A stretch of DNA of 64,000 nucleotides from Aphis gossypii (Eukaryota; Arthropoda; Insecta; Hemiptera; Aphididae), in the NCBI RefSeq assembly GCF_020184175.1, contig NC_065533.1, forward strand, positions 12,918,695-12,982,694, in the 5' to 3' direction. The notes under the pieces are model-generated. The model made no database searches. It saw only the letters and a list, made by a program, of their open reading frames with translations, and had not been told where the DNA came from. The stretch's first letter is position 1; the number at the start of each line of letters is the position of its first letter. Shown one piece after another: positions 48,401 through 60,041 of this stretch. Made by a program: the position numbers and the translations under genes.

Positions 48401-51400
48401 GGTCCAACAATATAAATTAAAATAGGCAAGATATAAAGAATCTTTGACTAATATTTGTGAATTTTTTTTATTTTTTTTATTTCATCAAATTACTGAGATA
48501 TAAATGTCACGAAAAAGGTTAAAAAATACATACAAATCTGTTAGATAAATATTTATATGCAAAAGTATTTTAAAATCTTTTTTTTGTACTAAAAAATGTA
48601 AATAAATCAAATAAAATTACCTTTTTGAAAGAAGTAATTGCTTTGTTTGATTTTTCAATACAGGTACTTGAACTTCATTAATTGAATTGTTTGTCATTAT
48701 AGTTGTTTCCCTAAAACTACGTTTGGATGTTGATGTTGATGCCTCTCCTAAATAAAATACAAAATTGAAATTAAATTAAAACATCAACTAAAAAAGTATA
48801 CTATCACTTACCTTGTTGAAATTGCAAATCTAAATCTTTGTCCAATTCAAATTTAGACTTATCTGCGTCAAGTTTTGACTTATGTTTACGGCGCAAATGT
48901 TCGTGCAGATTTGATGTACCGTGACCATGTTTGTACACAGTATGACATAAATTACACTTAGCTTCGTCAGGTTTATTTATATTTTTAGTGAAATAGCACC
49001 ACACGTTTGATGAATTTTTTTTACTTAACATTTTATACGAGTTTATAACAGTTTAAACTCAATAGCTTATAGTCTATACCGCGTATAACTATCGAATGAT
49101 AACTAACTAGTAACTACTAAGGTACTTTGGGTATTAAGTATTTATCTAAATAAAACCTATGCAGAACAATAGACCTTACATTTTCTTAGAATTACCCATT
49201 TGTAAAAACCTAGCGGCTAGCTCAATAATGGTCTCCTATGTAATCCTTTGTAGTGTGTGCGACGTGCGCCGTGCCCGTGCGTGTCATTATCGGTATTTTT
49301 GTTTTGACTAGTTATAAATAGAATTACGACTAAAATTTAAATTTCTTAGAATTACCGATTTATCAGTTATTTTAGTTGAATAATTAGTCGAGTAATTTCA
49401 TTTATTCATATTAGTTGGTTGAAAAGAAGTAGTCGAATAATTAGCCGACTAATTTCATTTATTCATATTAGTTGGTTGAAAAAAATAATCGACTAATTTC
49501 TATGATTTATATATAGCTGGTCGTGCATATTATTAGTCGAATAATAGTCGGTAGTACGTGATGAAAACCGACTAATAGTCGGTAGTATCAAATAGTCGTT
49601 TCTGCCCATCACTAATGTCTAGCATGTTCCAGATGAAACTTGCTCTGGATATAGTGGAGACGAAACAACGGTACAAAGATCAGTTTACGGCCGCTTCATC
49701 TATATTGAAATTTGGTAGATATATTTGCGATGTATTAACTAAAAACATTCAACTAAATGACATTTTAGCAAATAAATTGGAAACCGATTTTGATGCAATT
49801 ATCTTTGAACCTGGAAGAATGTCGAGTTGCTTGGCATACCTCGGAGCAAACTCAACCCTACCAGTGATACACACGAGTCCAGTTCCAATAAATACTTACA
49901 CGGAACGTATCACTTATGGCGATGTCCACAACCCAGCAACAGTGTCAACGCTGTTATTTAAATCCGCTATTCCCAAGACCTTCGTTCAACGGTTAACTAA
50001 TACACTTGCTTTTCTGTACATCAGTACAAAAACCAGATTTCAAGAATTCTTACTTCAAGTAATTGAATCAAAACCTTACGATTTAAGCATCGTAACACCT
50101 CCATCATTGGTCTTCATGAACTCTCATTTCATAAGCGATAAAGCTAGACCAACTCCGTCGAATGTTGTTAATGTCGGTGGAATTCATTTAAAACCACCTA
50201 AAAAAATACCTCAGGTAATAATTTAATATCAATTGTATAGTACAATCTTAAATTATGAGTGGTCGCCCCCAAGGTGGATTTATATATGTAAATATCCACC
50301 TTAGTCGCCCCTTAATGTAATCACTTTGGTACGGGATAACACTAAACGTAAGTTGAAAATAATAAAACATACGTTTAATAAAAAAAAATTTATTATGTTA
50401 TATTGCATCAAATTTAATTCACACATAACCATTAAAAAATATTATTATTATTTATTAGTTATCTATTTAAATTATGTATAGGTATACAAAATTCTTTTTC
50501 ATTTTCACTCATTTTTTATACAAATGCAATAGGTACTGGTCGATGGGCAACGAAAATACTGCCTTAATGATGGTGTTTGATCGAAACGTAGATAAACAAT
50601 ATACTATTATATAAATATTTTTATCTTTCCTAAAGCACTTGACAAAAACTTTAATCTCTTACTAAATACCTATTCTCGTGCATGATGTTAATATGGCCTC
50701 ATACTGCAGATAACATTAAGCAGCGTATTGATTACAATTTCCGACATAATTTACACATACTCATGTGGCCAGTACTTACACTTTTTGATAACAATAAACA
50801 ATTGATAACGTTGACCAAGACCACTGTATCATAGCAATCGATATACTTTTTAAATGCTAAGTCAATTAAAAAACAGCAATTCTCAATATTTGAATATATT
50901 TTAATGTATTAGAAATATAACTCATTAAGTTATAGATAAAAATGTAATAAACAGATAAAACATGACATAATATATTATTATTATGATACTGAACACTGTT
51001 CGTAATTTTTATATTTAAAATCATTAAATAATATTAAAAGTACAATTATTATATATACATCGGTAATCGCAAATTAATTGTATCCAATTAAATATTCAAC
51101 GTATAACATTTAAATTTAAAATTATATTAAATATGAGTCTGAAATAAGAAATCCTATTTTATTTATGATGTAAAAAATTTAGTATATTGTTTTTTGTACC
51201 TTGTAAAAAATTCATTAAAGAATTTTAAAAACAAAATAATTAAAACTATTGGTTCCAGGATATATTGGATTTTATTGAAAACTCACCAAGTGGAGTAATT
51301 TTATTCACATTTGGTTCAACAATTGCAGTGAGTTCACTTCCAAAAAATATTATAACTGCATTTAAAGAAGCAATAGCTCAACTTCCACAAAGAGTTTTAT

Positions 51401-52146
51401 TGAAATACGAGGGAGAAATGAAAGATAAACCGATAAATGTCATGACGAGAAAATGGTTCCCTCAACGTGACATTCTTTGTAAGATTATGTTAAAAGATGT
51501 TAAAATTATTTTAAGATATTTTATTGATACTTAAATTTTTAGATACTTCATAAATGTGTTCTTAATGATTTACAGTGCACAAAAACGTTAAGCTCTTTGT
51601 TAGTCACGGTGGAATATCTGGATTGTACGAAGCAGTAGATGCTGGAGTTCCAGTCTTAGGATTTCCAATCTTCATCGATCAGTATAGAAACATAGATAAT
51701 TTAGTCGAATCAGGCATGGCAATATCAATGGAAATATTTTCAGTAACTAGAGATACTTTTTTGAAAAATGTATTGGATCTTGTTAACAACGACAAGTAAA
51801 TATTTGTTGATCACTTATATATTTATTGGTATTTCTAATATAATTTTATTGTTTTAGATACAAGCACAATGCCAAAGTTGCTTCAGAAATATTTAAAGAC
51901 CGACCAATGTCACAGGAAAAGTCTGTTGTTTACTGGACAGAATATGTTATTCGTCACAAAGGAGCACAACATCTAAAATCTCAAGCTCTTAATTTAACGT
52001 GGTACCAATACTTTTTATTGGACGTGATCGCCTTAATTGTCTTATTTATTTTTATTGCTGTACTGTTGGTTTTAAAATGTCTTAAATTTATTCGCACAAT
52101 TTACACAAAGATGTATTCATCACACACCAAATTAAAATCTAATTAA
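45436..52146 (+). CDS. UDP-glycosyltransferase, exon 1 interrupted by a hAT element
   Basis: Coding exons are 45436-45674 continued at 49623-50214 (one exon split by the insertion), then 51259-51478, 51576-51795 and 51858-52146. Introns are GT-AG and phases agree. Without the insertion the gene encodes 519 residues, the normal UGT length. The N-terminus is a signal peptide (MNMLHKSVVSILILTL...GNTA), then ARILAIETFAGKSHWNFM, where the His is the usual catalytic base. The donor-binding signature is FVSHGGISGLYEAVDAG with GFPIFIDQYRN, and a C-terminal membrane helix is LLDVIALIVLFIFIAVLL. The enzyme would transfer sugar from a UDP-sugar to lipophilic compounds in the ER lumen, a detoxification role in insects. 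An in-frame ATG at 45379 is less likely as it precedes the signal peptide. With the insertion present, translation stops six codons into the hAT end. Confidence 0.9.
45992..49031 (-). CDS. hAT transposase with BED zinc finger, intact
   Basis: Five minus-strand exons (48812-49031, 48621-48747, 46781-47769, 46470-46721, 45992-46383) join in phase to 659 residues plus stop. Exon 1 encodes the BED finger: SSNVWCYFTK, then CNLCHTVYKHGHGTSNLHEH and LRRKH. Exon 3 holds the catalytic RNase H-like fold: SYISITSDIWTS with the first Asp, AIVTDSGANIKSAVK with the second, HIPCTAHILNLIV with the conserved Cys-x2-His, and TRWNSSLLMLERL. Exon 5 ends with the dimerisation signature IPATSVPSERIFSKAGEI and LIFLNKN. 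No stop or frameshift is seen, so the protein could still be active in cut-and-paste transposition. It reads opposite to the UGT gene it disrupts. Confidence 0.9.
47788..48045 (-). mobile_element. 5'-truncated LINE 3' end
   Basis: On the minus strand a short frame ends NEPITRIMKLANEDPLFL then stop at 47934. The NxPITRIMxLAN pattern resembles the C-terminus of Jockey-type LINE ORF2. A 3' untranslated tail of about 145 bp ends in an AATAAATAAATAAAC repeat, as in many insect LINEs. The 5' part is missing. It sits in intron 2 of the hAT transposase and adds nothing to its coding sequence. Confidence 0.6.
48055..48409 (+). mobile_element. Possible solo LTR
   Basis: The block begins TGTTGG and ends CCAACA, the short inverted ends typical of LTRs. 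It is GC-richer than its surroundings. It contains a TATA-like ATTATAAATATATG at about 48151 and an AATAAAAG at 48302, in the order expected of U3-R-U5. No clean 4-6 bp target duplication is visible and no internal retroelement is present, so the call rests on composition and ends. Strand is inferred from the TATA/polyA order. Confidence 0.45.
50215..51258 (+). other. UGT intron with a small hairpin
   Basis: An intron of 1,044 bp between the UGT exons ending at 50214 (CAG|GTAATA) and starting at 51259 (CCAG|GAT). Near its 5' end AAGGTGGAT (50271) pairs with ATCCACCTT (50294). The pair is bracketed by direct repeats of GTCGCCCC, suggesting a small inserted hairpin. The rest is featureless AT-rich sequence. 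Confidence 0.6.
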
Positions 52147-52267
52147 TAATATATTTTATAGTTATTTAAAAATATTAAATATTGCATTTTTAATTTTATG
52201 AATGTATATAATGTATAATATAATGATTATACCAATACACGTCTTATATATACCATGATAAGTTCCA

Positions 52268-53343
52268 TTTTAGATTCTGAACGAAGTGATGAATGTATTG
52301 ATTTTACAATGATGTGTGTTTATTTTTTGTGTATTTGTGTATAGCATAACTAGTCGAAATAATGCTTTAATTTCAAAATTTTGGGGGTGGTTTCCGATGG
52401 CAAAGTGAATATTCTTGGTGCATTATAGAGGTAAAAAGTAAATATTTTCCAACAGTTTTCAAAAAAATCGAGAAAAACAAAAAAAAGTGACTGAAAAATT
52501 TTTACGCAAATTTTCACCACATGTTTATGTTACTGTTATTAATACATAGCTAAATTTTCAAAATATATTGACTTTTTTTGAGTTATTTAAATACCACAAA
52601 AATTTCGATTTTTCGATTGTCGATAAAAAAATTTTGGATGGCCAAAAAAACTTGAAATTGAATACAAGATTCCTTATGAGTTGTTCTTATTGTAATTAAA
52701 AAAAAATCAAAAATCGTTAGTCACAAATTTTTTGTATAGGTGTTTATAGTTCAAACTCTTATCAACAATGTCGAAATCACGAACATTTCAAGTAATCTTG
52801 AAGTTGAAAAATCATAAAATTTTTTGTGTTGATATCTAAGGTTTAAAAATACAACACTAAGTTTTCCATAAATTTTTCTTCAAATAGCTTTAGAGAAAAC
52901 TCGTAGCATCATTATAGGTAAACTTTTAAGTGCGTTTAAATTTTAAAGTTTTACGAATTAGCGTACCTAACGATAACGATTTATCCTCAAACGATTTTAA
53001 ATATTTGTTATTATTCAAAAAGTATAAGTCGTAGATACTTGAAAATTTCACCAGTTATTTAGGTTGGCATTTTTTTTACATGATTTAATTTTCAAAATAT
53101 TTTGACTTTTATTGAGCTATTTATAAACAACTGAAGTACATTTTTTTTTGAAGTGTCGATAAATTTTTTTTGGCCCAATCAAAATACTTGAAAATTTTAT
53201 ATAAAGTTTCTCATAAGTTTTTTTTATACTGATTAAAAAATTATAAGAATACATAGGCACAATTTTTTTTATTTGGATTTTAAGTTCAAATATTGAAAAC
53301 AATTCACAAAACATTTCCATCAGACCTAAAAACTTGCATTATT
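52268..53343 (+). repeat. Interspersed repeat family GATTC, copy 4 (right-truncated)
   Basis: It starts TTTAGATTCTGAACGAAGTG 122 bp after the UGT stop codon and follows the family's interior through the ACGATAACGATTTATCC module. It then loses similarity around 53340 without reaching the usual right end. It lies head-on to the inverted copy at 54474-55809. Confidence 0.82.
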
Positions 53344-53877
53344 ACTTAATAGGTTGGTAAAGAATGTCTGTGGAACCTCTAAATGCGTCATTATGCTTAG
53401 CCAAAAAATGTATTGCCGCTACAATACGCTTTAAGACTTCTCTCCAATGATTTTTTTCTTTTTCTATGATTATCTGATGGTCTCTAATTTTCCTAATCTT
53501 AGCCTCAGTTCTGACCAATCAAGTGCACTTTTTATGTGTGTATGAGAAATACAGATATATGTTTCTCGTTTCTTAAACCAACAGTAACCAAAGAACTAAT
53601 ACGTAGATTCATTTCGTGATTAGGAAAAAGTTTACAACAAAAACAATCAACGCGATCACGTGAAACACTATATACTAGCCACTGACGATCAACAAAGTCA
53701 CCATTAGATAATTTTCTAGAATAGAAACTATTTGAAAATTGTCTTACCGTTTAATTGATTATACTAATACGATATTTTATATTAATTTTTCTTTTTGGTC
53801 CAAGTTTGACTAAATCAACTCTAAGATCGGAACTTATACAATCTGGCCAGTTATAATAGGATCTGTTAAGTCGATGT
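53344..53877 (-). pseudogene. hAT (TTF-finger / ZMYM1-like) transposase fragment
   Basis: Read on the minus strand from 53877, pieces of a TTF-type zinc finger and the region after it appear in order: IDLTDPYYNWPDCISSDLR, VKLGPKRKINI, then KLSNGDFVDRQWLVYS and CFCCKLFPN, then RLGKLET, and finally NHWREVLKRIVAAIHFLAKH with AFRGSTD. The NWP, W-L-x-YS, C-x-CCKLF and AFRG motifs are those of TTF/DUF4371 hAT proteins. Stops and frameshifts separate the pieces, and nothing of the catalytic core remains, so it is dead. It lies between two inverted copies of the GATTC repeat. Confidence 0.75.
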
Positions 53878-54473
53878 TTTAACAGGATTTAAAATAGTTG
53901 CCTGTTCTGTCAATATTGCAACAACAACGAAACACTTAAAAGCAACTTAAAAAATTTTGTAATAGTAATAAAATATGCATATAAAATTGCAATAAATTTT
54001 GGTCAATCAAAAACTTTGTAGTCATTAGTCACGTTAACAAGAATTTCACAAATACAAATGCAGTACACAATTGAACCATCGATTTTAAAAATAACTTTAT
54101 GATCGTTTACATATGTTTGTAAACGACTCCTAATAATTGGTGTTTTTACTTTAAAGTAAAAGGCATTTTAAAATTCCGAATTAAAATTGCATCAAAAATC
54201 ATAAGACACAAAATTGGGCACAATAAAAACATAATAAAACGCACGACACCGACTGAAACCGAACATTGACCGTCGAACGCTTAAATTCTATTTAATGAAC
54301 ACCGAAATTATCTACCTATATTAATATTATAATATGTTGGATATGAGTGTGTAATCTTATCTTTGGCAATAATGTCTAGTCGTAATTTTATCGATAATAA
54401 TAAATATGTGGCCGTGAACGTGAAAATACGACGAAAAACAAATATATATGCTAAAAATAATAATATAAAAAAT
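53878..54473. other. AT-rich spacer inside the inverted repeat pair
   Basis: I see no coding content beyond the transposase relic that ends at 53877. The sequence may derive from that element's non-coding 5' region. Confidence 0.4.
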
Positions 54474-55809
54474 GGGTACCGCTCTGCTGTACATTAGGGG
54501 GTGGGGTGGACCTCAGACTAGAGTAGGTTAAATTTGAATGCAATGATAGGTATCATTGTATACGAAAAACGATTCTGAACAGAAATGATTTGTCAGTCTA
54601 AATATTTAACGTTAGATATAAATATAAACAATTTTATGAATTTTGAACTACAAAATAATTTGCAAATATTCATGATTTTCACGAATTTTTGTCAACATTT
54701 GAACTTCAAATACTAATAAAAAAAAATTGTGCCTATGTATTCTTATAATTTTTTTACCGCTATAAGAATAACTTATGAGGAACTTTGTATTAATTTTTCA
54801 AATATTTTGACTCCGCCAAAAAAATTTTATCGACACTTCAAAAAAAAATTTTCAGAAAAGTTGAAAATTTCAGTTGTCTATAAATAGCTCAAAAAAACTC
54901 AAAATATTTTGAAAATCAAATCACGTAAAGAAAATGACAATCTAAATAACTGGTAAATTTTTTAAGTATTTACGACTTATACTATTTGAATAATAACAAA
55001 CATCAAAAATCGTTTGAGGCTAAACCGTTATTTAACGCGGTTTTGTAAAAATTTAAATTTCAAACACTCATAAAATTTTTTTGTCTGAATCCGGTAGAGT
55101 TTTTTTTACAGATATTTGAAGAAAAATTTATGGAGAACCTTGTACCAAATTTTCAAAACTTAGTTATAAAAGAAAAAATTTTTACGATTTTCCAACCACA
55201 AAATTACTTGCAAATTTTCGCAATTTTAACATATTTCGTATAAATTTGAACTTTAAGCACTTATAAAAAAAAATTGTGACTAACAATTTCGGATTTTTTT
55301 TTATCACTTCAAGAACAACTTATAAGAAACCTTGTATTAAATTTTCAAGATTTTCTGGTCAGCCAAAAAATTTTTATCGTTATTTAAAAAAAAAATACTT
55401 AGAAAAATTGAAAATTTCAATTGTCTATAAATAGTTCAAAAAAAGTCAAATTTAACTGTGTATGGAGAACGCTAATATAAACATTTGGTGAAAATTTCAA
55501 GTATTTAAATCGATTAGTTTTTGAGTTATAGAAAAATAAAAAATTCGATTTTGACGAAAACTGGTTTTGCGTAAAAAATCCCGTTTTTCCCTCATTTTTT
55601 TAGGGTTTTTCCCGATTCATTTAAAAAATATTGAAAATTTTTAACTTTTGACCCCCCAAAGTACCAACTAGATTCAATTTCCTTTTCAAAGAGGGGCTGA
55701 AGTCAAAAATCGAAGTATTTTTACTGCTCCAAATGTTGTCGACAGACACAAAAAAAAACACACATCATTGTAAAATCAATACATTCATCACTCCGTTCAG
55801 AATCTAAAA
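54474..55809 (-). repeat. Interspersed repeat family GATTC, copy 5 (inverted)
   Basis: It reads in reverse relative to the other copies: the family's right end (GGGTACCGCTCTGCTGTACA) is at 54474 and its start (CTCCGTTCAGAATCTAAAA) at 55809. The interior matches the tandem modules, with more divergence than copies 1 and 2. Both termini are present. Confidence 0.85.
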
Positions 55810-56639
55810 TAAAATTAGTGTTATTTTAATAAAAATAGTCTAAATCGGGGTTAATTCTCATCAGATTTCAAAAAGCTTATTTAAGTATAGTATTTGCACA
55901 ATATAAATCCGGACCCTAGTTATCATTATGTTTTAGATGAACATAATATTAATGTAAAGATTATAGCCTTGATTATGATAAATTCACTGCGGTTTGATCA
56001 AATAATTATTTACATTAATTTATAAAAAATATTTAGCAAAGTGCTTAATTTTTCACAAATGTATATAAAAACAAATAAGATAATAGGTCCAATAATAATG
56101 AGTTGGCATGGTGATTTGAAACATTTAGTTGTCACTATATTAATCTATCAATATAAACGATTCGTAAAAATGATTCAAGTACAATAAACATTAGATTAAT
56201 TGTTATTTCTATTTTCTGTAAAACTATCATATGTAGGTAAGGACTATTATTTTATGTATTGACATTTTAGTAACTGGTTAATTAATCGTACAAATTTTAC
56301 ATAATATAGGTTAGCTAGGTACATACCTATACTTCAACACTTTTACATAAAATTATTCACAAAATAATTTGATTATCTACAGAAAAACGGAGAAACAGGG
56401 GTTACAGAAATCTCTGTAAGAACACTCTTTATGTGTAGTAAAAAATTAAAGAGTTTTAAAATTAACAAAAATCAGTTTTTAAAATAAATTCATCGTTAAA
56501 GGAAAATATATCGAGAGTTATCAATAATCAGGATTGGGAAATCACATTCCGCGTACAAACTACAAATATGATAACTTCGTGCGTACATCATCATTAATCA
56601 TATTATTTATTATACAGTATCTATAACCATTACCCATAT
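55810..56639. other. AT-rich intergenic stretch with a stray hAT terminus
   Basis: No gene. At about 55905 the sequence AAATCCGGACCCTAGTTAT closely resembles the right end of the hAT remnant ending at 28724 (AAATCCGAACCCTAGTTAT), so part of a relative may have been here. No left partner was found. Confidence 0.4.
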
Positions 56640-57760
56640 ACGCTGAGTCGTGGCGCGTAAACCGTTAACCGCGGCGGGGACGAGGACCATATTAATGGAT
56701 TTGGGTCCTCTTCCGCCAATTAATGTATGTATTTTAATCGTCGTGCGTCGCGCTAAAGTTTACCGCTCCGTTTAGCGCACACGCGCACATGGTGACTTGT
56801 ACGCTGCTATATAATATACACGTTTATGCTTACTCGTGTGTGTGTGTGTGTATACGATGTAAATTAGCGGTTCGGCGATGGGACCGCACACCGCGAACAT
56901 ATAATATTATTATCATAATTTACACACATGCACACTGTACGGACAAATTGAATGTACACACACGCAGACACCGCGCGAGATGAGTAAAAAAAACATTGGC
57001 GAGGGTGTGTCGACGATGCCCTCGATTGCTGTCAGGGGATCGGGGGGCGAGTGTTTTTGAACGGTGTACGCATTTATGTTTTATTTATTTACGTTTAGGT
57101 TTTTGTTTCGTTTTTGAACCTCCCCTCCTCTAGCCGCCGCTGCGGGTATCTTTCCCTCCGGGACGCGTCAAAACAAACGGCGAGCGCCTGGCGGATATAC
57201 CCGTGTACAATATTATACCACCCCATATCATTTTAATATAAACTTTTATAAACGATATCAGATGCGCTCTTGATCCTCGGCGGATTATCCGCGATTTTCT
57301 TCATAAATCATATCGTACGCGCATTTATAGGTACAGCCGGTCTCGCGGTGTGTCGCGGGCGAGGGTGGAATTTTTTTCCGTTTCCCGCTCGCCACGACTT
57401 ACCCGCCGAACAGTGCGCACACATAAACTTTGTAATAATAATATAATATATATCCGTCCCGAATTTATTAACTATTAGCTCGCCACACATTACAATAATA
57501 ATAATAATATATATGTTCTCGAACCGCGACCGATGAGATTACGACGTTTAATTATTCCTATGTGGAAATCGGTCGTGTCTGCGGACCGCCGCTACCCAGT
57601 ACTTGGTTATGCGTATTACTGTCCCGATCGCTCGGCTATACCATTATACGAGTGTATAATAATAATCATAATTCATAACCATTTGTAGTCCGGATATAAC
57701 TTTTCCCGTCCACGATTACTGTTGTTGTCGTTCGGTAATTTTCGAACTGGATTTTTTTTT
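56640..57760. other. CpG-rich non-coding island
   Basis: A marked GC and CpG rise (for example GTAAACCGTTAACCGCGGCG near 56657, GCCGCCGCTGCGGG near 57134, TCTCGCGGTGTGTCGCGGGC near 57341). Short frames at 56789-56983 and 57308-57490 lack recognisable content. It may be the promoter or first-exon region of a gene not resolvable here. Confidence 0.4.
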
Positions 57761-59860
57761 TTGGGGGGGGGCTAAATAAAATTATTTTAATTAAGTAGTC
57801 ACAGTATTTATTTTTAGTATATATGTACAAAAAACTAAAAGCACGAAAATTCCCTTCGTTTTTCAAATTGTTCTTAAAGTATTTTTTTCTATTATTGTAT
57901 CCAGTTTACTAATTGATTAAGTGCCCGTGAAGAACAGTTACCAGCATGTGAAGGGGCAAATAACACACACGTCTTACGATGGACACTATTTTCTATTTTA
58001 ACTAATTTAGAATACTCAAACCATTTATATTTTGTCAACCAAAATCTATTAAATTTTCTGTTTTTTTAACCTAATTGCTGAGCTTTAAAAATCTAACTAT
58101 AAACGGGAATACAAATATTTCGAATAATGTTTATTTTTTCATGGTCACTTAATTTTTTGTTTAGGTACGTATAAACATATATTATATTTTGCAACTATAT
58201 GTTATTATTGTCATTCAGTTAGATATTAGATTCATTTGATATAACTGTTGCACAATGTCATTTATTAAGACACATTATGCATAAAGTTCGATCGTTTTAG
58301 GTTCAACAATATCTAGCACACTAAGTAAATTAATACGCAATAAGTCTTTTGTAACGTTGTAAAACATTTAATTTTGATTATGTGGTAATAAATATATCAA
58401 CTAGAATTTTCCTGAAGTTTCCTAGGTACGGTTATAATGAATTATTCGTTGAGCTCAGAAAATCCACATTGAATTATCTATAAAATATCTATAAATAATA
58501 GGCTCTCCAGACTCGTTCTAGTATAATTTAATAATAGTCTTATAAAACTTTTACGTAGGCCAAGTTTACAGAAAAAAATGTGTAGGAGAAATAAATTAAA
58601 ATTTTAATAGGATGTTACACCCGCAAATAAAAACTAAAATGTAATAAATGTATACAACCTAGCAAATTTGTGTTCAGAAAAAACAAATTGTATTGTCAAA
58701 TTGAATTTTAATGACTAGAGACAGTATTTTAAAATTTAAGAAAGACAAGAACATTATCTGTGGTTCATAGATTTTTAATTGTTAGGCGAGTTATAAGCAA
58801 ACTTGTATTAAGCATCTCCTTTCTTATCAGTTTATAACCAGATGCAACGGGAACAACTTCCGCAATACGTCCACGACGCCACCGTCGTTTATTTAAATAG
58901 GTAAATGTTGGTAAATGTTATTAAATTTTAAACTTTTGAAGATGATCCTTTGAAGGACGTACATTATTTATTAATACAAACGATTGTATTGTTGTCTGTT
59001 ACGGAATGCCTTAATTTTGGGTTTTTCATCTGTTTTGACTTCTCGCCCTGACTTTGTTGCCCACCAGTCTCAAAGTCTTGTTCGAGTTGTTCGTCCCGTT
59101 TTTGTCAGTTCGGCAAATTAGCTCGCCGCCTCGAACATCATTTCGTTTTTTTATACCCAACCCGGCAACCCCTCTCAGAGTTTTGAGGCGGTATTCTTCG
59201 TTTGAGCCACGAGGAACGTCAGGTATTTCATTCATATTATGACGATTTTAGGATATAGCTAGTAGACTTTGCAAAAATTGTTAGCGTACAATGTGGTTTA
59301 CATTATTGGAAAACAACCACTAAAACAGATATTATACTATTACAGTATTACATCAGTATTACATATAGTACAAGCGACTTTACAACATCACTATTCGCTT
59401 AGCTATATAATTATACAGAACATCTAGACCTTATATACTGCATATACGCTCTATATACATGACAGTTATATATAAAAATATTTTACGTATAAATCGTGGT
59501 TTTTGTCCATTTCCATGTGTATAGCCGTCGTGGCAGTGGTAAATATTATTTTTAAGTTGTACGCAAGTCGTTAACAGAATATTATAATAAAAATATACAA
59601 TCAGTTATATTATATAAGGTACGACGATACTGTTAAATATAATAATATATTATTACTGGTGCATGTACGCGTTATTCAATAATTCAATATACCTTATATA
59701 TACAATAATTAATATCATATTATGTACTCTGACCACGGTAAACGGCCAAGAGCCGTATTGTTGAGGGTACTAACTATACTGTTATGTATACTTAAGGGGT
59801 AAACAATAATTACATCAATAACAATACATACTAGTCCACGGTGTATCGTCGGCAAGTCGG
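57761..59860. other. Intergenic; one GC-richer patch with a short open frame
   Basis: Mostly AT-rich. At 59026-59235 a minus-strand frame starting MNEIPDVPRGSNEEYRLKTL spans 69 codons in a patch of higher GC, from ATG to stop. It has no known domain, and I could not join it to flanking exons, so I do not call it a gene. Confidence 0.35.
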
Positions 59861-60041
59861 ACGTAGAATGAGCGGCGTCGGTATCGTGTATATATATATA
59901 TGTATATATAGTGGAGGCGATTCGCTTAGGCAGAACATCCCTCGCAATTGTGCGCGCTAGCGGACGACGCCCCTTCAATTAGCTACAGCGGCGGTGGAAA
60001 GGGATTTCCGACCGGAGGCCAAGTAATTCCCTCGAGCAGTC

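Larger units (their letters stand above)
45675..49614 (-). mobile_element. Complete hAT element, 3,940 bp, TSD atgtctag, inside the UGT exon
   Basis: The ends TAGTGATGGGCA match as inverted repeats. Perfect 8-bp duplications ATGTCTAG flank them (45667-45674 and 49615-49622). Near each end is a palindrome built on ACTACCGACT/AGTCGGTAGT (45702-45721; about 49568-49585). Arrays of TATTCGACTAAT motifs follow inside (45755-45870; 49378-49505), typical of hAT subterminal transposase-binding sites. The element carries its own intact minus-strand transposase. Intron 2 of that gene contains a truncated LINE and an LTR-like block. Confidence 0.95.
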
